Assembly: GCA_033782935.1 (NCBI GenBank)
Contig: JAWQEG010003810.1
Coordinates: forward strand, 123,618 to 187,617
Direction: 5' to 3'
From: Petrolisthes cinctipes
Lineage: Eukaryota > Arthropoda > Malacostraca > Decapoda > Porcellanidae
DNA: 64,000 nucleotides
Positions 46,974 to 57,705 of the stretch are shown piece by piece; position 1 is the stretch's first letter; the number at the start of each line of letters is the position of its first letter. The position numbers and the translations under genes were made by a program. Below the pieces are notes generated by a model, which was not told where the DNA came from, ran no database searches, and saw only the letters and a program-made list of their open reading frames with translations.

Positions 46974-47060
46974 CTTTTCCCTGCAACTAAAAAAAAAAAA
47001 AAAAATTGTTCAAAGGTTCAACCAAAGCTGTATATATATATATCAGTGCTCGTGACCGTA

Positions 47061-47424
47061 TCATGATTAAAATGAAGTTATATTTACATGATAATACCGT
47101 GGAAAGTATAGCCTAAACTTTAACACCTTCATGACCCTCTGTATTGTCATCATATCTTTAATTTCTTCACTTACATCAGTCATTCATTTAGATAGTATAG
47201 TGGTCAGCAATTAAGTAAGGACAATTGCATACAAAAATATACACATACATAAAAATATATAGTTGTGTGTAAATGTATCGTTACCTTATTTAAAGCGAGC
47301 AATAACCAATATACCGATTTAAAAAAAGAATTAATACAAGAACTATAAGAGGAAAACACAAAACAAAGTGTTTATTTAACATCCCGTCCTCCTGACATAA
47401 CATGAGCTCCAACCAGAATTTATG
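47061..47424. other. AT-rich unique stretch, nothing recognised
   Basis: No coding motif and no repeat shared with other parts of the window. Confidence 0.5.
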
Positions 47425-47638
47425 TACAGCCACAATCAAATAACCACCGACACTTTCCTTCCATTGTGCAAATAAATCAGTATCATATCAAAATATAATC
47501 ATACAACACCTTATGTCATTTCAAATCCCTCATTTATTATTATGAGGTGCTGCAAAATCATACACGTGTTGTTCTTTATTGCCAAGATATTTACTACTAT
47601 GGAAGGAAAGTGTCGGTGGATATTTGATTGTGGCTGTA
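47425..47638 (+). mobile_element. MITE-D copy
   Basis: TACAGCCACAATCAAATAAC at left, GATTGTGGCTGTA at right; shares its last TA with MITE-F. Confidence 0.93.
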
Positions 47639-48062
47639 CACTCGTGAATTCGCGACCACATCCCCAAATGTTTATGTCATCTGAGCTGGTAATGCTGTGT
47701 GGGGAAGGTGTCATTGTAGGTGAAAGATTGTATCATGTCGTTCTACTATGTTCCACCTACTCTGATTCCTCTCCAAATAAATGTTACCAGCTCAAATGAC
47801 ATAAACATCTAAGTACAGCCACACTCAAATAACCACCGACACTTTCCTTCCACCGTGCAAATAAATCAGTATCATAATCAAAATATAATCATGCAACACC
47901 TTATGTCGACTCAACCCCCTCAATTATTATTATGAGGTGCTACAATATGATACACGTGTTGTTCTTTATTACCAAGATAATTACTAAGATAGAAGGTAGG
48001 AAAGTGTTGGTAGTTATTTGATTGTGGCTGTACGTGGTCGCGAATTTACGAGTTGGGGTGTA
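47637..48062 (+). mobile_element. MITE-F copy containing a MITE-D
   Basis: TACACTCGTGAATTCGCGAC at left, GTCGCGAATTTACGAGTTGG then GGTGTA at right. A MITE-D occupies 47814-48032. ATTTATGTCAT(CT)-like and ATGACATAAAC arms also invert inside. Confidence 0.85.
47814..48032 (+). mobile_element. MITE-D copy nested in MITE-F
   Basis: TACAGCCACACTCAAATAAC at left, GATTGTGGCTGTA at right. Confidence 0.92.
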
Positions 48063-48149
48063 CGTCTGTAAGCTTCAGTGACCGTGCATCAATACTGTGA
48101 TACTCTGAACCTCAAGCATCAGTCACAGGTTTAACAAGGCTGATGAGTG

Positions 48150-48505
48150 TTCTGTGAATTTGTGTGCGCTGCTGTATTGGTCTCGGTGCAGTGGTTGGTG
48201 GGGTTTCATGGCTCTCGTGGCGTCTGGCCGGGGGGTGGGGGGGCAGGGGGAGTGGCAGGTATTTCCCGCCTTGGGGTGGTCCGGGTGTGCTGGGGGCTGG
48301 GGGTCGTGGCTGTGTTGTAGTAGTTTTGTAAATAGTAGTTTTTATTAATGTTTGTATTTTTGATATTGTTTGTATTTTGATACTTGAAATGTCTTCACTT
48401 AGGACTTAAGCTAGGAGTACTAATAAAAAAATGTATTTCCATTGGGTCTGCTAATGAGATGTATAGAATAAACAGTTGCACTTGAACTTGAACACACACA
48501 GTCAC
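48150..48505 (+). mobile_element. G-rich segment and LINE-like 3' end
   Basis: A G-rich block (48190-48310) is followed by a T-rich stretch, AATAAA-like GAATAAACAG at ~48470 and a TTGAACTTGAAC terminal repeat, as at the end of some CR1-type LINEs. No coding motif was recognised, so the class is tentative. Confidence 0.35.
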
Positions 48506-49010
48506 ACACACACACGCACTCAATTATCCTCACCCAACTCTAGCTAAATGCCCCCATACACGCACAGTTTTAACTGACCGTCCGACTGAACTGGCGGACT
48601 GCATTCCGAGGTGTGTGCCCACCTTCCCTCATAACTCCTAACCTCAGTTAACACCCAGCCAGCACCATGACAACATCTCTTCCTCCCTAACACTTGGACA
48701 TTTTGCTTCTCAGCCTACCTGGGGAGCTCATATGTATGAACAAAAAAAAAACGAGAGAGATTCATCTTTGTCCTTTAGTTTACTTAACAGCACATCATAG
48801 GCAGCTCCTTTCTTGTTTCTGTCTGAGCAATCACTGCTTTTCACTTTCCATATACATGGATATCCCCTGTAAATTATATCGATATTATATCAATAAATTA
48901 TATCAATATTATATTAATATCATATCAATTAATTATATCAATAATATTAATAAATTCCCCCGAAAACACTCTATCCTCTCGGCACACATACATTTCCAAA
49001 GAGACAGCGC

Positions 49011-49277
49011 CGAGTAAGTGAAAGAGCGAGTGAGGAAACGAGAGAATGAAGGAATAAGCAAGAGAGGAAATGAGTGAATGAAGGAATAAGTGAGTGAGGA
49101 AACGACTGAATGAAGGAATAAGCGAGTGAGGAAATGAATGAAGGAATAAGTGAGAAAGCGAAGAAATGAGTGAGTGAAATGAATGAGAAAACGAAGTAAA
49201 TGAATGAAGGAATGAAGGAATAAGCAAGCAAGCGAGTGAGGAAACGAGCGAGTGAGTGAGTGAATGAAGGAGTAAGT
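49011..49277. repeat. Purine-rich ~30-bp minisatellite
   Basis: Units built from GTGAGGAAACGA and GAATGAAGGAATAAG. Nearly no C or T pairs on the plus strand; minus-strand Ser/Phe/His frames are artefacts. Confidence 0.9.
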
Positions 49278-49403
49278 AAAGGGCGTCCCAGTTGGCTACT
49301 ATTAATGAGACTTGGCCTGAAGAAGCAATAACTCACATGGTTCCATTCCAACACCACAACGGTTGGTGTGGAACTGACCGTACTGACACAAGATTTTCAA
49401 CAT

Positions 49404-49764
49404 GTAAAGTTGGACACATGAATGAGTGGTACAGCCCAAGTGAAAGATGGTCCATTTCTCTCAATATCAAGTTCCTTAGTGCCAAATAGGAGACATCAGG
49501 GGCAGAAGTCAGTATTGAGGATGGTAATAAAAAGCAACTACCTCATAATTTACATAGGTTAGGTTAGGTTAGGTTAGGTTGGGTTGGGTTGGGTTGGGTT
49601 GGGTTGGGTTGGGTTAGGTTAGGTTAGGTTGGTAAATAGGTGGGGCAGAAGTCAGTATTGAGGATGGTAATAAAAAGCAAGTACCTGATAAGAGACACTG
49701 GTTACTAAAATGGGACAAATATCTTTCACCTGGGCTGTACCACCCATTCATGCGTCCAACTGTA
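49404..49764 (+). mobile_element. MITE-H copy interrupted by a telomere-type array
   Basis: The left end (AAGTTGGACACATGAATGAG) and right end (ATGCGTCCAACTGTA) match the 46647 copy. The interior phrase GGGGCAGAAGTCAGTATTGA occurs twice, on either side of the array. Confidence 0.85.
49556..49632. repeat. (GGTTA)n/(GGTTG)n telomere-type array
   Basis: About five GGTTA units, then about seven GGTTG units, then three GGTTA units. Confidence 0.95.
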
Positions 49765-49899
49765 CTTCAGTTCATCCGGTCGGCTTTCCGTCCAGACTGC
49801 CGTTCAAAATACCCCCATACACGCTCAAACTGGCCTGCAGTTAACGGTTTAAATTGTTTTTTGTCAGTCGGACGGTGAGTTAAAACTGTGCGTGTATGG

Positions 49900-50280
49900 A
49901 GGGCTTAATACACACACAACCCTCCCCCTCCCAACATACTCAATTATCCTTACCCAACTCTATATAACACACACACACACACAGACTCAATCATCCTCAT
50001 CCAACTCTATCTAACACACACACACACACACACATTCAATCATCCTCAACCTAACATCCTCATCCAACTCTATCTAACACACACACACACACACACACTC
50101 AATCATCCTCAACCTAACATCCTCATTCAACTCTATCTAACACACACACATACACACACACACACACACACACTCACTCAATCATCCTCAACCTAACATC
50201 CTCATTCAACTACACACACACACACACACACTCAACCTAACATCCTTATTCAACTCTATCTAACACACACACAAACACAG
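49900..50280. repeat. (CA)n with ATCCTCA-type spacer units
   Basis: CA runs alternate with CTCAATCATCCTCAACCTAA-type spacers of 30-45 bp. Confidence 0.92.
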
Positions 50281-50456
50281 ACATCTTTTTCTTTTCTGCT
50301 GCTACCATTCAGGTTTGGCCACAGTGGGTTTTATTTCTCCAGAGCGCTCAGTGATCTGCATGTGCTTTCCTCTGTCACACCCGCCACTTGCATAATTTCT
50401 TCTTTCACTGCATCCCTAAACCTTCCATTTGATCTACCTCTCTTCCTCCTGCCGGG

Positions 50457-50627
50457 TACACTCGTGATACATAATTTCTGACCAGAGTGTGAGGAGCAGA
50501 AAGCTTCGAATCGCCTGCTATAGTTCATTTCCCCACCCAGTACACCTATAGAGGCTGAGTTCAAATGCAGGGTAAGTGTGGTGCCTGTCGTTCGTCTCTG
50601 GGTCAGAAATTACGTATCACGAGTGTA
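50457..50627 (+). mobile_element. MITE-G copy
   Basis: TACACTCGTGATACATAATT at left, AATTACGTATCACGAGTGTA at right. Confidence 0.92.
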
Positions 50628-50739
50628 CAGATCCATTTCTATATAACATCTTCTTTCCCACATAATTCTCTTCCCTTCTCTTGACATGCCTAAACCATGA
50701 CCTCAGTCTTGCTTCTCTATATCTGTCCCTAAACCGACG

Positions 50740-50914
50740 TACACTCGCAATCCAAAATATGTATCCAGGCTTGCTTCGAATAGCCTGATCGAGTATTAAG
50801 CGACTTCAAGCAAATATGAAACAGAATAAGCGTTGTAATTGGTTCACTAGTATGTCAAACGATTCGAAACTTCAACAACAAGACTTGGATACAAATTTTG
50901 GATTGTGAGTGGTA
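50740..50914 (+). mobile_element. MITE-A copy
   Basis: TACACTCGCAATCC at left; the right end GGATTGTGAGTGGTA carries one extra G. Confidence 0.92.
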
Positions 50915-51179
50915 CTACAGTATGTGTGTTGTTCCTCGTATGTGCTCGTTTCTGATTTGGTTTATAGCTTTTTGTCATTCCCAGAGCGAATCGCAACATC
51001 TTCAGTTCCTCCTCTTCTAATTCCGCCTCCTGTCGTTTCTTTGTGGGTCCCGGTACTGTTTCCATATCGTATACTTTTCCTTTTTTTCTGGCGGAAACTT
51101 TACTGTTAGATATCACGTCTGTCACCTTCCTCCACCCATTCCATCCAGCCTGCACTCTCTTCTTCTTCTTCACATTTTT

Positions 51180-51433
51180 ACTACACACACACACACACAT
51201 ACACACACACACACAGAGTCATCCTCAATCTAGCATAATTTAATATTTCTCTCAACCCTATTTATCACACACACACACACACACAAATAATCCTCACTCT
51301 TACACGCACAGCACACACACACACAGAGTCACACACACACACACGCACACAGTCACACACGCACACACAGAGTCACACATACATGCACAAATGCACACAC
51401 ACGCACTCAATCATCCACACCCAATTCTAGCTA

Positions 51434-51477
<44 letters not shown>

Positions 51478-51631
51478 TCAATCATCCCCAACCTAGCAAT
51501 TTCCCTCAACCCTATCTAACACACACACACACACACACACATACACATATATATCATCCTCACCGTTACACGCACACACATAGATTATCCTCACCTTTGC
51601 ACACACACACAAGCATAAATAATCCTCACCC

Positions 51632-51666
<35 letters not shown>

Positions 51667-51724
51667 TAGTACTCACCCTTACACACACACACACACACAC
51701 ACACAAATAATCCTCACCCTTACT

Positions 51725-51755
<31 letters not shown>

Positions 51756-52109
51756 ATATATATCATCCTCACCCTTACACACACACACATACACACACAC
51801 ACACACAAATAATCCCCACCCTTACACACACACACACACCTATCATCCTCACTTTAAAACACACACACACACACACACACACAAATAATCCTCACGCAAA
51901 CACACACACACACACACCTATCATCCTCACTTTTACACACACGCACACACACACACACACACATATCATCCTCACCCTTACACACACGCACACACACACA
52001 CACACATATCATCCTCACCCTTACACACACACACACACACACACACATATATCATCCTCACCCTTACACAAACACACACACACACATACACATATATATC
52101 ATCCTCACC

Positions 52110-52145
<36 letters not shown>

Positions 52146-52158
52146 TAATCCTCACCCT

Positions 52159-52191
<33 letters not shown>

Positions 52192-52207
52192 ATAAATCAT
52201 CCTCACC

Positions 52208-52242
<35 letters not shown>

Positions 52243-52252
52243 CATCCTCACC

Positions 52253-52283
<31 letters not shown>

Positions 52284-52347
52284 AAATCATCCTCACCCTT
52301 ACATACACACACACACACACACACATAAATCATCCTCACCCTTACAC

Positions 52348-52384
<37 letters not shown>

Positions 52385-52430
52385 AATCATCCTCACTTTT
52401 ACACACACACACACACACACAAAATCCTAT
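51180..52430. repeat. Large (CA)n minisatellite, plus strand C/A only
   Basis: About 25 units of CA runs separated by AAATAATCCTCACCCTTA-type spacers. Confidence 0.95.
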
Positions 52431-52435
52431 ACCAG

Positions 52436-52780
52436 TCCAGCCGTCCAGACAGACATAGCCATCACTATATTATGGTTTCCAGCACACCAGCCAACCAACC
52501 AACCAACTGGAACACAGAACAACACTTCCCCTTGTAACCAATAGAGACTATCGTTCACTGTGACTGGTCGAGGGAGAGTGAGGAGTGGGCGGGGCTTGAC
52601 GGATGCTGCTGGGATGCTGTTGTTTCCGCTGCTCCTCCTCCTCCTGCTGGTGGTGATGGCTTTCATCTCAGTTCCGCTAATTTAGTGTGACGGCAACACA
52701 AAAGAAAATCGTGGATCGTGTGATTGAGTGTGTGAGTGGGATGGGGCCAAAAACGGATTATTTATGATATTGGTGTTGTG
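52436..52780. promoter_or_regulatory. Unique GC-richer island between CA and GT tracts
   Basis: Contains AACCAATAG (CCAAT-box-like, ~52538), GGGCGGGG (GC-box-like, ~52588) and a CTCCTCCTCCTCCTGCTGG run. Promoter function is speculative; the motifs are common. Confidence 0.35.
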
Positions 52781-52789
52781 TGTTTAAAA

Positions 52790-52966
52790 TGGTTTGTGTG
52801 TGTGTGTGTGTGTGTGAATTTTAAATGGTGTTGTGTGCTAAGATGGTTTCTGTGTGTGTGTGTGAATTGGGGGTGTTAAATGGTGTTGTGTGTTAAGATG
52901 GTGTATGTGTGTGTATGTGTGTGTGTGTGTGAATTGGTAGTGTTAAATGGTGTTGTGTGTTAAGAT

Positions 52967-53011
<45 letters not shown>

Positions 53012-53321
53012 TAGTGGTGTTAAGTGGTGTTGTGTATTAAGATGGTGTGTGTGTGTGTGTGTGTGTGTGTGTATTAGTGGTGTTAAATGATGTTGTGTGT
53101 TAAGATGGTGTGTGTGTTAAGATGGTTTGTGTGTGTGTGAATTGGTGGTGTCAAATGGTGTTTTATCAGTGCTTAGGTGGTGTGTGTGATATTGCGTTGA
53201 GTGTTAAATGGTGTTTTATTGGTGTTTAGGTGGCATGTGTTGTGTGTCGGTGCTAAGGTGGTGTGTTGTGTGATTTGGTGGTGTTTTTTTCGATGTTATG
53301 GTGGTGAAGAGTTGAGTGTTA

Positions 53322-53355
<34 letters not shown>

Positions 53356-53470
53356 TTTGGGTGTTAAGGTGTGTGTGTGTGTGTGTGTGTGTGATTTGGG
53401 TGTTAAGGTGTGTGTGTGTGTGTGTGTGGGTGTGTGTGATTTGGGTGTTAAGGTGTGTGTGTGTGGTGTG
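52790..53470. repeat. (GT)n minisatellite with GTTAAGATGGTGTG spacers
   Basis: GT runs alternate with GTGTTAAATGGTGTTGTG-type spacers. Confidence 0.95.
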
Positions 53471-53526
53471 ACTCAGTGGTGATCGGACGTGTTTTGCGGA
53501 GCTCCGCTGGTTTAGTGTGCGTGTTT

Positions 53527-54741
53527 ATGTCACGTCGACGTCGTAGTGTTGATGTCATGTCGACGTCTAGTCAACCGCCGTGTGTGTGGGGAACTAATTC
53601 AAGTGAACAGTGTTTGGTGTGTAAAGGTCCTGACAATGATAAATGCAAGTGGCTGCAATGTTTGAAGTGCAAGATACATGGACATTCGACGTGTGTGTGA
53701 ATGGCAGGTGTGAAATCGCCAGCTAGTGAAATTAATTGGGTCTGTGATGTTTGTGCAAATGAAATCAGAGATATATCGAGTGTGTATGAGGAATTCAAGG
53801 TGATGAAAAACGACATGGGAGAAATTAAAAAGTTACTACAGAAAACAGTGCCGAATATGGAACAGACTGTAACTGCCGCTGTTCATGAAGCAGTAACTGC
53901 TGCGAGTGAAGCAGTGGGGCAGGCTGGGAATGAAGAGGAGGTGGATTCATCACTTACTTGGGTGGATGTGGTTGCCAAAGGGCGACGAAAGAAAATGAAG
54001 CAAAAACAGAAGAAATTGTTAATCATAAAATCAAATGATGATGAGAATGCCACAGCCAAGAAAGATGAAGTGGGTCGAGCATTGGATGATGTTCAAATTT
54101 TAGACTCGAGATTTACAAAAGCAGGTAAAATTGTTATTAACTTTGATACAGATGAAACGAGGAAGCGAGCAGAGGATAAGCTACAGGAGTTGGGAAATAT
54201 AAGTGTTACCCATGGAAAGAAACTGCAACCGAAGTTAATGCTTTGTAATGTAGGGGAAGAGGAAAAGCGTGAAACATTAATTGAACATCTTATTGAGAGG
54301 AATGATTTTCTGAGCACAATTACGGATATCAAGGACAAAATGAATGTTATCTTTGAGAAGCCAGCAGCGGGTGGTACCACTCATTACATTATTAGATGCG
54401 ATCCAGAGGTTCGTGGATTAATTCATAGTAAGGGTGATAAATTATGTTTGAAATGGGGAAGACACAACGTCTATGACAGGTATCATGCCTTAATGTGCTT
54501 CTACTGTTTGAAGTTCGGTCACAAGAAGGATAAATGTCCCGCCAAAACAGAAAATGAGCATCCTAAATGCTTCAAGTGTGCCGAGGCTCATGAAGGACAC
54601 TCATGTCGCTCTAACGAGAGGAAGTGTGCAAATTGCCGAGCCATTAAACGACATGATGATCATAGTGTGAGTAGTTTAAGGTGTCCGATTTTTGCCGCGG
54701 AACTTGGGAGAATCCGGGATAATACTGATCATGGCTGTTAG
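53527..54741 (+). pseudogene. LINE-2 ORF1: PHD-like finger plus zinc knuckles, one stop
   Basis: Starts with a basic MSRRRRSVDV and about 405 codons in one frame with a single TGA at 53698-53700 (codon 58). Reading across that codon, the Cys/His spacing CLVC...CLKC...HSTC...CDVC is that of a PHD finger (C4HC3). A coiled-coil/acidic region and a ~150-residue conserved part follow, then CFYCLKFGHKKDKC, CFKCAEAHEGHSC and CANCRAIKRHDDH zinc knuckles. PHD-bearing ORF1 proteins are known in CR1-type elements. An ATG at 53701 right after the stop could start a shortened product lacking half the finger. Confidence 0.87.
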
Positions 54742-57625
54742 TGACTTAAGGGTTAATTGCGGACTTTTAAATGTGCAATCAGCTAGGAATAAAACACTGG
54801 AGATCAGAGATACCATAAATGAAGAAAAATTGGACATATATGCAATTACTGAAACGTGGATTACTGATTATGACACAACGGTTATTCAGGAGATGACACC
54901 TGTAACGCATTCTTTTGTACACAACCCGAGATGTAGTGGTCGTGGAGGGGGAGTGGGCCTATTTGTATCGAATGCAATCAAGAAGATTAAAAAATGTAAA
55001 ACACAGACTTATGACTCCTTTGAACTTCTACAGGTTGAATGTGAAATAAATGGCAATAAAATGATGATAATAACTGTATATAGACCACCAAGCACCAGCT
55101 CCAGTGTATTTATTGATGAATTTCGGTTATACCTAGAAACTATTGATATGGTTAGTGCCAATGTAATTATCTTGGGTGACTTTAACTTGTGGCTGGATGA
55201 TATTGAGGCTCGGTATGTCCCTCATTTCATTGACACTATAGCAACTTTTAATCTTGTAAATATAGTAGATAGACCGACATCTGTGAGCGGACACATAATT
55301 GATCTGGTGTTGGTAGATATATCGAGAGATTTGGTTCGTGATCTATGTGTAGCGGAGGTGTGCTCTCTTTCACCTGTACATAAGTTTGTGTCGTTCAAGT
55401 TGGCCCTAAGGCATATGAGAAAACAAATAAAAAGCATAAGTTATCGATCTAAGAGAGGTTTGGACTGTAATGCCTTAATATTGTCTATCTGTGATAAAAT
55501 TCTGATTCAATCTAGAGACTCTTGCAATCATCAATCAACAACTAAGAGTGAATGTATAGAGTGCTTGTATTCTTTATATAACACGATAGCTAAAGATGAC
55601 TATGAAACCATGTGTCCTATGGTAACAAAGGAAATAATTATGAAGGATGACTCGCCATGGTTTAATGACGAAATTTTGACTGCAAAGAGAGATAAAAGGA
55701 AAAAGGAGAGAATATGGCGTAGGCAACAGACAGACCAACGAAGGAGGGACTACAATCGGGCGAGAAATTATGAAAAGAGACTCATCACTGCGAGGAAGCG
55801 AAATTTTTATAGAGACAAAACTATACAAGCAGGCTCCAATATTAACAAACTTTACAAGGTGTTAGATAATCTGACTGGTAGTAAAACGAAACATAGGCTT
55901 CCGGAAGGCTACTCTGATAGTGAATTGGCAAGTTGTTTCTTGGACTTCTTTGACGATAAGATTAGGAGAATTACTGCCACGTTCACTAACACTCAAGCTA
56001 AAATAATAGATAACAATCAAGTGCCGGTGGAGAAATTAAGTTCATTTCGTGAAGTAAATGAATCTGAAGTGAAAAATGTGATAAAGAGGGCTAAGTTTAC
56101 ACATTGCGCTAATGACCCTGTGCCAGTGGGTATGATTGCTGATGGTGAAAATTTTGATAGACTGGTGACTGTCACTACGCGCATGGTGAACTTAAGTATT
56201 TCAAATGGTGTTTTTCCAGATTCTGAAAAGAAAGCTATAGTTAAACCAATACCGAAAGGGAATCTAGATCCCCAGTGTTTGAGTTCATTTCGTCCGGTAT
56301 CAAACCTAACATTCCAATCGAAGGTGCTTGAAAGTGTTATTCTACAACAACTAAATATTCACTTGGACATGGTTGAAGCTATTCCGGATGGTCAGTCTGC
56401 TTATCGTTGTTTATACTCTACTGAAACCGCTCTGTGTACTATGGATGAGGGAAAGTGCGGACTATTATTATTGCTCGACCTAAGTGCTGCGTTCGACACT
56501 GTAGTACATAGTATCCTATTGCATGCCTGTGAAAATATTGGCATAGAGGGTGCTGCTCTAGCATATTTACGGAGCTATCTTGAAGGTAGAGAGTATTGTG
56601 TTCAAATAGGTGATGAGTTTTCTGAAACAAGACCATTAATGAGGGGTGTTCCTCAAGGTAGTGTGCTGGGTCCAGTCTTGTTCAGTGTCTACACGGCAGA
56701 TTTGTCTGCGGTGCTGGAAAGCCATGGAGTAAAATTCAAACTATTTGCTGACGACACACAGTTTTGTCTGTCGTTTGCGAATGTACGAGAGGTGGAGGAT
56801 CGATTGAGTGCGGTGATGTTGGATGTTAGACAGTGGATGAACTCGAGACAATTAAAACTAAATGAGGATAAAACAGAGTGTTTATTTGTTGGCCGTGAGC
56901 TGGACCGTGTTAGAGTGAACGTTCAGTCATTGAGTGTGAACAACACAGACATTAGAGTGGGTGATCAGGTGAAGAATCTTGGTGTATTATTGGATACTGA
57001 ATTGCAAATGAAAAATCAGATAAGTCATGTTGTGAAAGTGGCTGGTTATCATCTGAGGAACATATCTTTTATAAAGAAATACTTGGATGAAAACTCCATA
57101 AAGAAATTGATAAGCAATCACGTAATTAGTAAACTAGACTATAGCAATTCTGTATATTATGGCCTACCAAACTACTTATTAAAGAAACTACAGTTGATTA
57201 TGAACAGAGCTGCGAGACTCATAAAAGGCCGCTCACGAAGAGATAGGGTAACCCCTATACTAATTGAATTGCATTGGCTACCAGTGAAAGCTAGAATAGT
57301 GTACAAGCAGTGTGTTATGGTGCGTCAAGCGATTAGACATGGTAAGCCAAAGTACGTGAGAGACATGCTTACGGATTTCCGCACAGACTCCGATATTATC
57401 TTACGACATAACGATGATGTGTATAGACTAATGGAGCCCAGGTTCTATAAAGAAGCTGGACGCCGAGCATTTGTAAATTGTGCTCCTCGTTTGTACAATG
57501 CTCTACCAGCAAATGTCAAAATGGCAGAAACAGTGGACGTCTTTAAGAAGAGACTGAAGACATACCTCTTCACTGAGGCTTATGATTTGGAAAATGAGGT
57601 GATTAGAGAAGAGTATAGATGCTGA
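54731..57625 (+). CDS. LINE-2 ORF2: endonuclease and reverse transcriptase, intact
   Basis: 964 residues with no internal stop, from the ATG at 54731. Overlap with ORF1 is the 11 bases ATGGCTGTTAG. Endonuclease motifs: NVQSARNK near residue 16, AITETWITD, GGGVGLFV, and LGDFNLW near residue 148. RT motifs: FRPVSNLTF, LLLDLSAAFDTV, GVPQGSVLGPVLF and LFADDTQF (near residue 671); then NEDKTECLFVG, NLGVLLD and the C-terminal RAARLIKGRSRRDR and PRLYNALPANVK region. No RNase H. The enzyme would nick target DNA and prime reverse transcription on the element RNA. An intact ORF suggests recent activity. Confidence 0.93.
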   Translation: MAVSDLRVNCGLLNVQSARNKTLEIRDTINEEKLDIYAITETWITDYDTTVIQEMTPVTHSFVHNPRCSGRGGGVGLFVSNAIKKIKKCKTQTYDSFELLQVECEINGNKMMIITVYRPPSTSSSVFIDEFRLYLETIDMVSANVIILGDFNLWLDDIEARYVPHFIDTIATFNLVNIVDRPTSVSGHIIDLVLVDISRDLVRDLCVAEVCSLSPVHKFVSFKLALRHMRKQIKSISYRSKRGLDCNALILSICDKILIQSRDSCNHQSTTKSECIECLYSLYNTIAKDDYETMCPMVTKEIIMKDDSPWFNDEILTAKRDKRKKERIWRRQQTDQRRRDYNRARNYEKRLITARKRNFYRDKTIQAGSNINKLYKVLDNLTGSKTKHRLPEGYSDSELASCFLDFFDDKIRRITATFTNTQAKIIDNNQVPVEKLSSFREVNESEVKNVIKRAKFTHCANDPVPVGMIADGENFDRLVTVTTRMVNLSISNGVFPDSEKKAIVKPIPKGNLDPQCLSSFRPVSNLTFQSKVLESVILQQLNIHLDMVEAIPDGQSAYRCLYSTETALCTMDEGKCGLLLLLDLSAAFDTVVHSILLHACENIGIEGAALAYLRSYLEGREYCVQIGDEFSETRPLMRGVPQGSVLGPVLFSVYTADLSAVLESHGVKFKLFADDTQFCLSFANVREVEDRLSAVMLDVRQWMNSRQLKLNEDKTECLFVGRELDRVRVNVQSLSVNNTDIRVGDQVKNLGVLLDTELQMKNQISHVVKVAGYHLRNISFIKKYLDENSIKKLISNHVISKLDYSNSVYYGLPNYLLKKLQLIMNRAARLIKGRSRRDRVTPILIELHWLPVKARIVYKQCVMVRQAIRHGKPKYVRDMLTDFRTDSDIILRHNDDVYRLMEPRFYKEAGRRAFVNCAPRLYNALPANVKMAETVDVFKKRLKTYLFTEAYDLENEVIREEYRC

Positions 57626-57705
57626 TTCGATATGGGCGGCTTCGAGAGCCCCTTGGATGGGGCTGTAAGCTGCCGGGAATCTGCACATAAGTAACATAAG
57701 TAAGT

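Larger units (their letters stand above)
46596..47004 (+). mobile_element. Poly(A)-tailed composite insert with 10-bp target duplication
   Basis: It is flanked by ATTGTTCAAA at 46586-46595 and 47005-47014 and ends in about 17 A. Content: ~50 bp of unique 5' sequence, a MITE-H, a MITE-G sharing its TA, and 30 bp before the A run. The pattern is that of LINE-mediated retroposition of an RNA containing two MITEs. Confidence 0.78.
46475..47060 (+). mobile_element. MITE-J copy split by a retroposed insert
   Basis: The left part from TACAACCACCAGAACTAATA and the right part to AGTGCTCGTGACCGTA are the two halves of MITE-J. The gap is filled by the 46596-47004 insert. Confidence 0.85.
53475..57705 (+). 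mobile_element. LINE-2, CR1/L2-like element within the GT tract
   Basis: Two ORFs with an 11-bp overlap, both flanks GT-rich satellite. The 3' end carries ACATAAGTAACATAAGTAA, a short tandem tail in place of poly(A), as CR1/L2-type elements have. The 5' boundary is approximate. Codon use is AT-richer than in LINE-1. Confidence 0.9.

Noticed and set aside
48694..49017. 107-residue plus-strand frame
   Set aside because: Low-complexity Ile/Asn/Tyr end and no recognisable motif; runs into a minisatellite.
51632..52420. Minus-strand Cys/Val-rich frames with RMIYV interruptions
   Set aside because: Translation of the CA minisatellite.
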